Under the pieces are notes generated by a model that had not been told where the DNA came from, did no database searches, and saw nothing but the letters and a program-made list of their open reading frames with translations. A program made the position numbers and the translations under genes. From Phoronis australis (lineage: Eukaryota > Phoronida > Phoronidae): a DNA stretch of 60,961 nucleotides. This document shows positions 57,310 through 60,961 of this stretch, in pieces; position 1 is the first letter of the stretch; the number at the start of each line of letters is the position of its first letter. Location: the NCBI GenBank assembly GCA_002633005.1, contig NMRA01000697.1, forward strand, positions 119,603-180,563, in the 5' to 3' direction.

Positions 57310-60292
57310 TTAAGTAGTATCTAATATAAGTATTCCAATACTTAGATATGCTATTACAAATGTATAAAAATAAAAATATGTACAGATACATGTAGGGAAA
57401 TCAGATGCAACAATATTGATAAACGAAACATAAAAATTTACTAACGTTGCTTAGGAGGAATTCATTGAGAACGAGGTCAATGTTAGGACTACCATTCAAG
57501 AATAATGTAACTCTAGTAGGGATATTATTACAAGAATTGAGAGCGTTAACAATTGATTGGTTTTCAGTGAGTGCACGAAAGAGTGAGTCTCTCAGGTATT
57601 CGATGAGGGGACATTTGAAGAAAATATTAGGATAGCATTGATGGTCACCACATTTACAATTTGGAGAGACATTACTAAAGTTGTGCCTGAACTTGTCAGA
57701 AATGAAGAAAAGACCACATCTTGATTTGTACGATGCTATTTCGTTATCGCAGGGAAGGGAGAATTGAGTCAAGGGTGTTGAGTTATCAAAATTATGAAAA
57801 GCAGTTCTAAATTTATTTTTTATACTCGTAAAAGAGTTGCTTTCCTTAACAGAAACTGGAAGAGAATTCCAGTTGTTGATGCAGATCATTACTGTAGACC
57901 TTCTGAATGCCTGACTGAACGACGGAGGAATTGCAAATAGAGTGGAGGATCTCAAATCACTACGAAGGCCTTGTCTAGTGTATAGATCACATATTTTTTG
58001 ACAGAAACGTTGTTGACATTGTTTATTACTTTGCAAGTAAATGTGGTCATGTGAAGATTGCGCCGAGTAGACAGTTTGGGCCACTTGAGACTATTCAAAA
58101 CCTTAACACTATTGGATCCCCTGTAGGCTCTGGTTATAAGTAAGGCGGCTTGATACTGTAATTTCTCCAAATGTTGGAGTGCACCCGTATTGGCAGACTG
58201 ATATATAATATCACAATAATCATTGTGTGGAAGTATAAAATATTTGAACAAAACTTCTAAATGTGTAGAATTTAGATGACGAGAGACAAGCTTAAGTGGG
58301 TTAATTAGTTCCTGAGTTTTTTGTACGAGCTCCCGAACGTTAGGGGTGAATGAGAGTTCCAGATGTCTGTGCGACTGTTTTTAGGGATGATTTTATCATT
58401 AAGTTTAAGGTCATAAGACGGGTCAACAAGGAAGAGAGCATTAATAGATTTGGAGAAGGTGAGGTCAACGCTTTTTTCTGGTTAAAAATTCATTCTCCAT
58501 TCTTGTGACCAATAGCTGAGCTTATTTAAGTCATGTTGAAGCTGCAAAGAACATTCAGGGCTGCTCCCTGCGAAGGAGTAAAAAAGCGCCGTGTCATCTG
58601 CATAAAAGTATGTGCTACATGACAGGTAATCAGGAAGATCATTAATGTAAACCAAGAAGAGAATAGGGCCCAATACGCTACCCTGCGGTACACCTGCGTC
58701 TACAAATCCAGGAGGGGATAAAGTTGAAAGTACGCCGTCGACACGAACACTGTATGTTCTTTCGGAAAGATATGGGGTGATCATGTTAAAAATATTACCA
58801 GTAATGCCATAGGACCGAAGTTTGTGAAGTAGAAGGTCTTGAGGGACACAGTCTAAAGCAGAAGCTATATCAATAAAAATAGACACGACACTCTCGCCCT
58901 TCTCAAAATGTAAATAAATCTCATGTACTATTTCAACAAGTTGTGCCACGGTTCTGTTCCCACGCAAAAAAAACAAATTGACGATGATCAAGTTGTTTTG
59001 TTTGAGAAATGTAAGAATACTTTGAGCAATGATCTTCTCAAAGATTTTGACAGGGTGTTAAGTAATGTTATTGGGCGATAATTTGAAATTTCAGTTTTGG
59101 AGTCTTTTTGTGTATAGGGACCATAATTCCTTGTTTCCGAGAAGACTGATATATACCTAGCTGAAGAAGTTTGTTAAACAGATTGGCCAGGGGCATGGTA
59201 ATTTCATTGGCAATCATTTTGAACATCTTGCTGGTTATTAAAGCTGTGCCATCATTCTTATTGGGGTCAATTTCATTGAGATTCTTCCGGACATCAGTTT
59301 GATTAGCCGGGATGTCAGACAGTTGATTGAGACAACGTTCACGAAGAAAGGGAAAGTTAGCTACTTCAGTTGGTGTAATGTGGCTTTTTGTTGGTGAAAA
59401 ATTTGAGAAACAGATCACACTCGTCACTACTACTTGAGGCTAGGTTACCATTATGGTTGAATGCAGGATAAGAGGATTGTTGTTGACTGCCGCGTATTTT
59501 ATTGATGATGTTCCAATATTCTTTGGAGTTCTTGCTTGGGCTGTTAATTTGTTGAAAAAGCTTGTGACGGTTATCAGCTTTGGCTTGATTTACTAAAGTT
59601 TCAACCATACGTGACTGCTCCTTGTATCTGTTGTAGATTATAGCGTTGTTAGATCTTCTGAAAGAGCTGTAAAGTCTGTTTCTTTTGCGGATTGCCAGTT
59701 TAACATTATTGTTGAACCACGGTTTGGCTGTTGTGTTTAATTATCTTTTCAGTTGATGGGATGTTGTTTTTTTACAATTTCATAGAGAGTACTAGTGAAT
59801 AGTGAAACAGTGTCATCAATGTCGCCAGTGTCCAATATGGAATCGCAGTCAGTGTTGGTGATATCCTGGCGTAATTTATCGGTGTAGACTTGATCATATT
59901 TCCAATTGGTTCGTGTGGCGTGTTGTTCTTTAACCGTTTTTTTTAGGTGTTAGAGTGGTTTCGATTGTGTGGTGATCAGAATTGCCAACATGATGTAGTA
60001 CAGAACATGAGTCAATGATACTCAAATTGTTTGTTATGCAGATATCAATACATGAATAAGAAACGTCGGTGATACGGGTTGGCTCATTAATTAGCTGTAT
60101 GCAGTCATTAGACAATAAGATATCAAACAATTGTAGTCCGGCCGTATTGTCATGATCATCATTGTACCATGTAGAGTTTCGGGCATTGAAATCACCATTT
60201 ATGATCATACTTACGCTATTGCAGTTAAGTTCCGCTAACTGATCGGCTAGGGCTTTGAAGTAGAGTTTTCTTTCAGTTGGAGATTGAGAAGG

Positions 60293-60961
60293 TGTTATTG
60301 TTCATGCATAAGCTCGATATTATAAATATCAAGGTACCTGGACTTCCCTTCTCGCGCACGCCTCGCATCTGCTCGCACACAGATCTCTTCTTTCACGCAC
60401 GCTATTCACGTGGATGCATATTCCTCTTCCCCCACAATGTTTTGCGTCTCCATGGCATAACGTATTTCTTTGCTGGTACACGGACCAACGTTTCTCCAGC
60501 ACATTATTCCATGCCCACGAAAGCTATTCTACACTTTCGCAATCCATCCCCTTCTCTCGGTCCACTCCGCTCGAAAGGCATGGCTTCTAACATACTTCTG
60601 AGACGGCTTCAGAATCACGAATGATAAAATAATCCTAGGGCAATGTAGAGCTGCTGGCAAGTGCCCTACGGACGCGTGACATTGCACTGCAGAATCGAAA
60701 AGAGTGTTATGGTGTTCCAGAAATACGCATATTCCTTCTAATTGATTAGTTCGAGATGTAAAGTTGGATATGAAGAATGTAACTTCCAGTTGCAAGAGGA
60801 GCAACACAAAATGATTTGGGTGCGTAATAATTTGGCATAGTATCAATGCCAAGAAATCACGCGTTTTAAAGATTTGACTAGCGAAAGTGCACATCTTAGC
60901 AAGGAATTTTTGGATTGTTCTTATACCCCTTCGAACTCCACTTCCCACGACCCCCTCGAAC
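60293..60961. repeat. Repeat R, second copy, right part
   Basis: Resumes exactly where the left part stopped (TTATTGTTCATGCATAAGC) and matches about 23871-24535 to the window end, including the CCCCTCGA-rich stretch at 60925-60961. Confidence 0.8.

Larger units (their letters stand above)
52199..60292 (-). mobile_element. LINE-B, 5'-truncated, split by a 5-kb insertion
   Basis: Minus strand. The endonuclease end is at 60208-59930 (MIINGDFNARNSTWYNDDHD, YSCIDICITN, GNSDHHTIE). A linker follows at 59608-59366. RT is at 59427-58482 (GTALITSKMFKMIA, FIDIASALDCVPQDLLLHKL, GVPQGSVLGPILFLVYINDL, YFYADDTALFYSF). The post-RT region is at 58251-57401 and ends with CKCGDHQCYPNIFFKC. The 3' UTR is cut at 57309 and continues at 52341-52199 with the AACCCAGA stem-loop. 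TGTT flanks both ends. Frameshifts make it inactive. The YADD box is intact. Confidence 0.88.

Overview
This is animal nuclear DNA, not a microbial genome. Short exons with GT/AG borders carry extracellular domains (kringle, PAN/apple-like), they are separated by kilobase introns, and most of the rest is decayed retrotransposons, MITEs, microsatellites and foldback DNA. Kringle plus PAN genes together with CR1/jockey-like, L1/Tx1-like, DIRS-like and mag-type Gypsy elements suggest a marine invertebrate, possibly an invertebrate deuterostome. I cannot name the species. Single-base Ns at two points and one 351-N run show a draft scaffold.

Host genes. Gene A (+) has two kringle exons (5129-5365, 8170-8406) and a terminal PAN-like exon (9346-9665); its first exon is not visible. 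Gene B (+) has a signal-peptide exon (25649-25718), a possible cysteine-bearing exon (25889-26047), three kringle exons (28125-28355, 29195-29434, 31412-31648) and a terminal PAN-like exon (44838-45055). All junctions I can place in A and B are phase 1, so the modules can be shuffled without breaking frame. Gene C (+, 22009-22973) is a set of small, unrecognised, apparently frameshifted exons. A broken PAN-type secreted-protein fragment lies on the minus strand at 17.8-18.0 kb.

Mobile DNA. At 2.06-4.53 kb a decayed minus-strand ORF (PIN/XPG-like motifs, Cys-rich end) is split by a LINE tail. Between 12.6 and 21.5 kb lie pieces of three retroelement types plus a duplicated array of mini-palindromes. 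Gene B introns hold two LINE-A copies, a jockey/CR1-like LINE, a 134-bp retroposed LINE tail and a complete 4,385-bp Gypsy element with 120-bp LTRs and a CAAAG target duplication. From 50.8 kb to the end is a nest: a host-derived repeat (R) is split by a MITE and by LINE-B, and LINE-B is itself split by a 4,968-bp element with terminal inverted repeats and TTAA flanks.

How it fits together. Genes A and B encode probable secreted kringle-PAN proteins that look like products of tandem duplication. Their introns are paralogous, which gives pre-insertion reference sites for dating and delimiting the transposons. Two near-identical 0.4-0.5 kb tandem copies, each joined by a single N, are probably unmerged contig overlaps and not real duplications.
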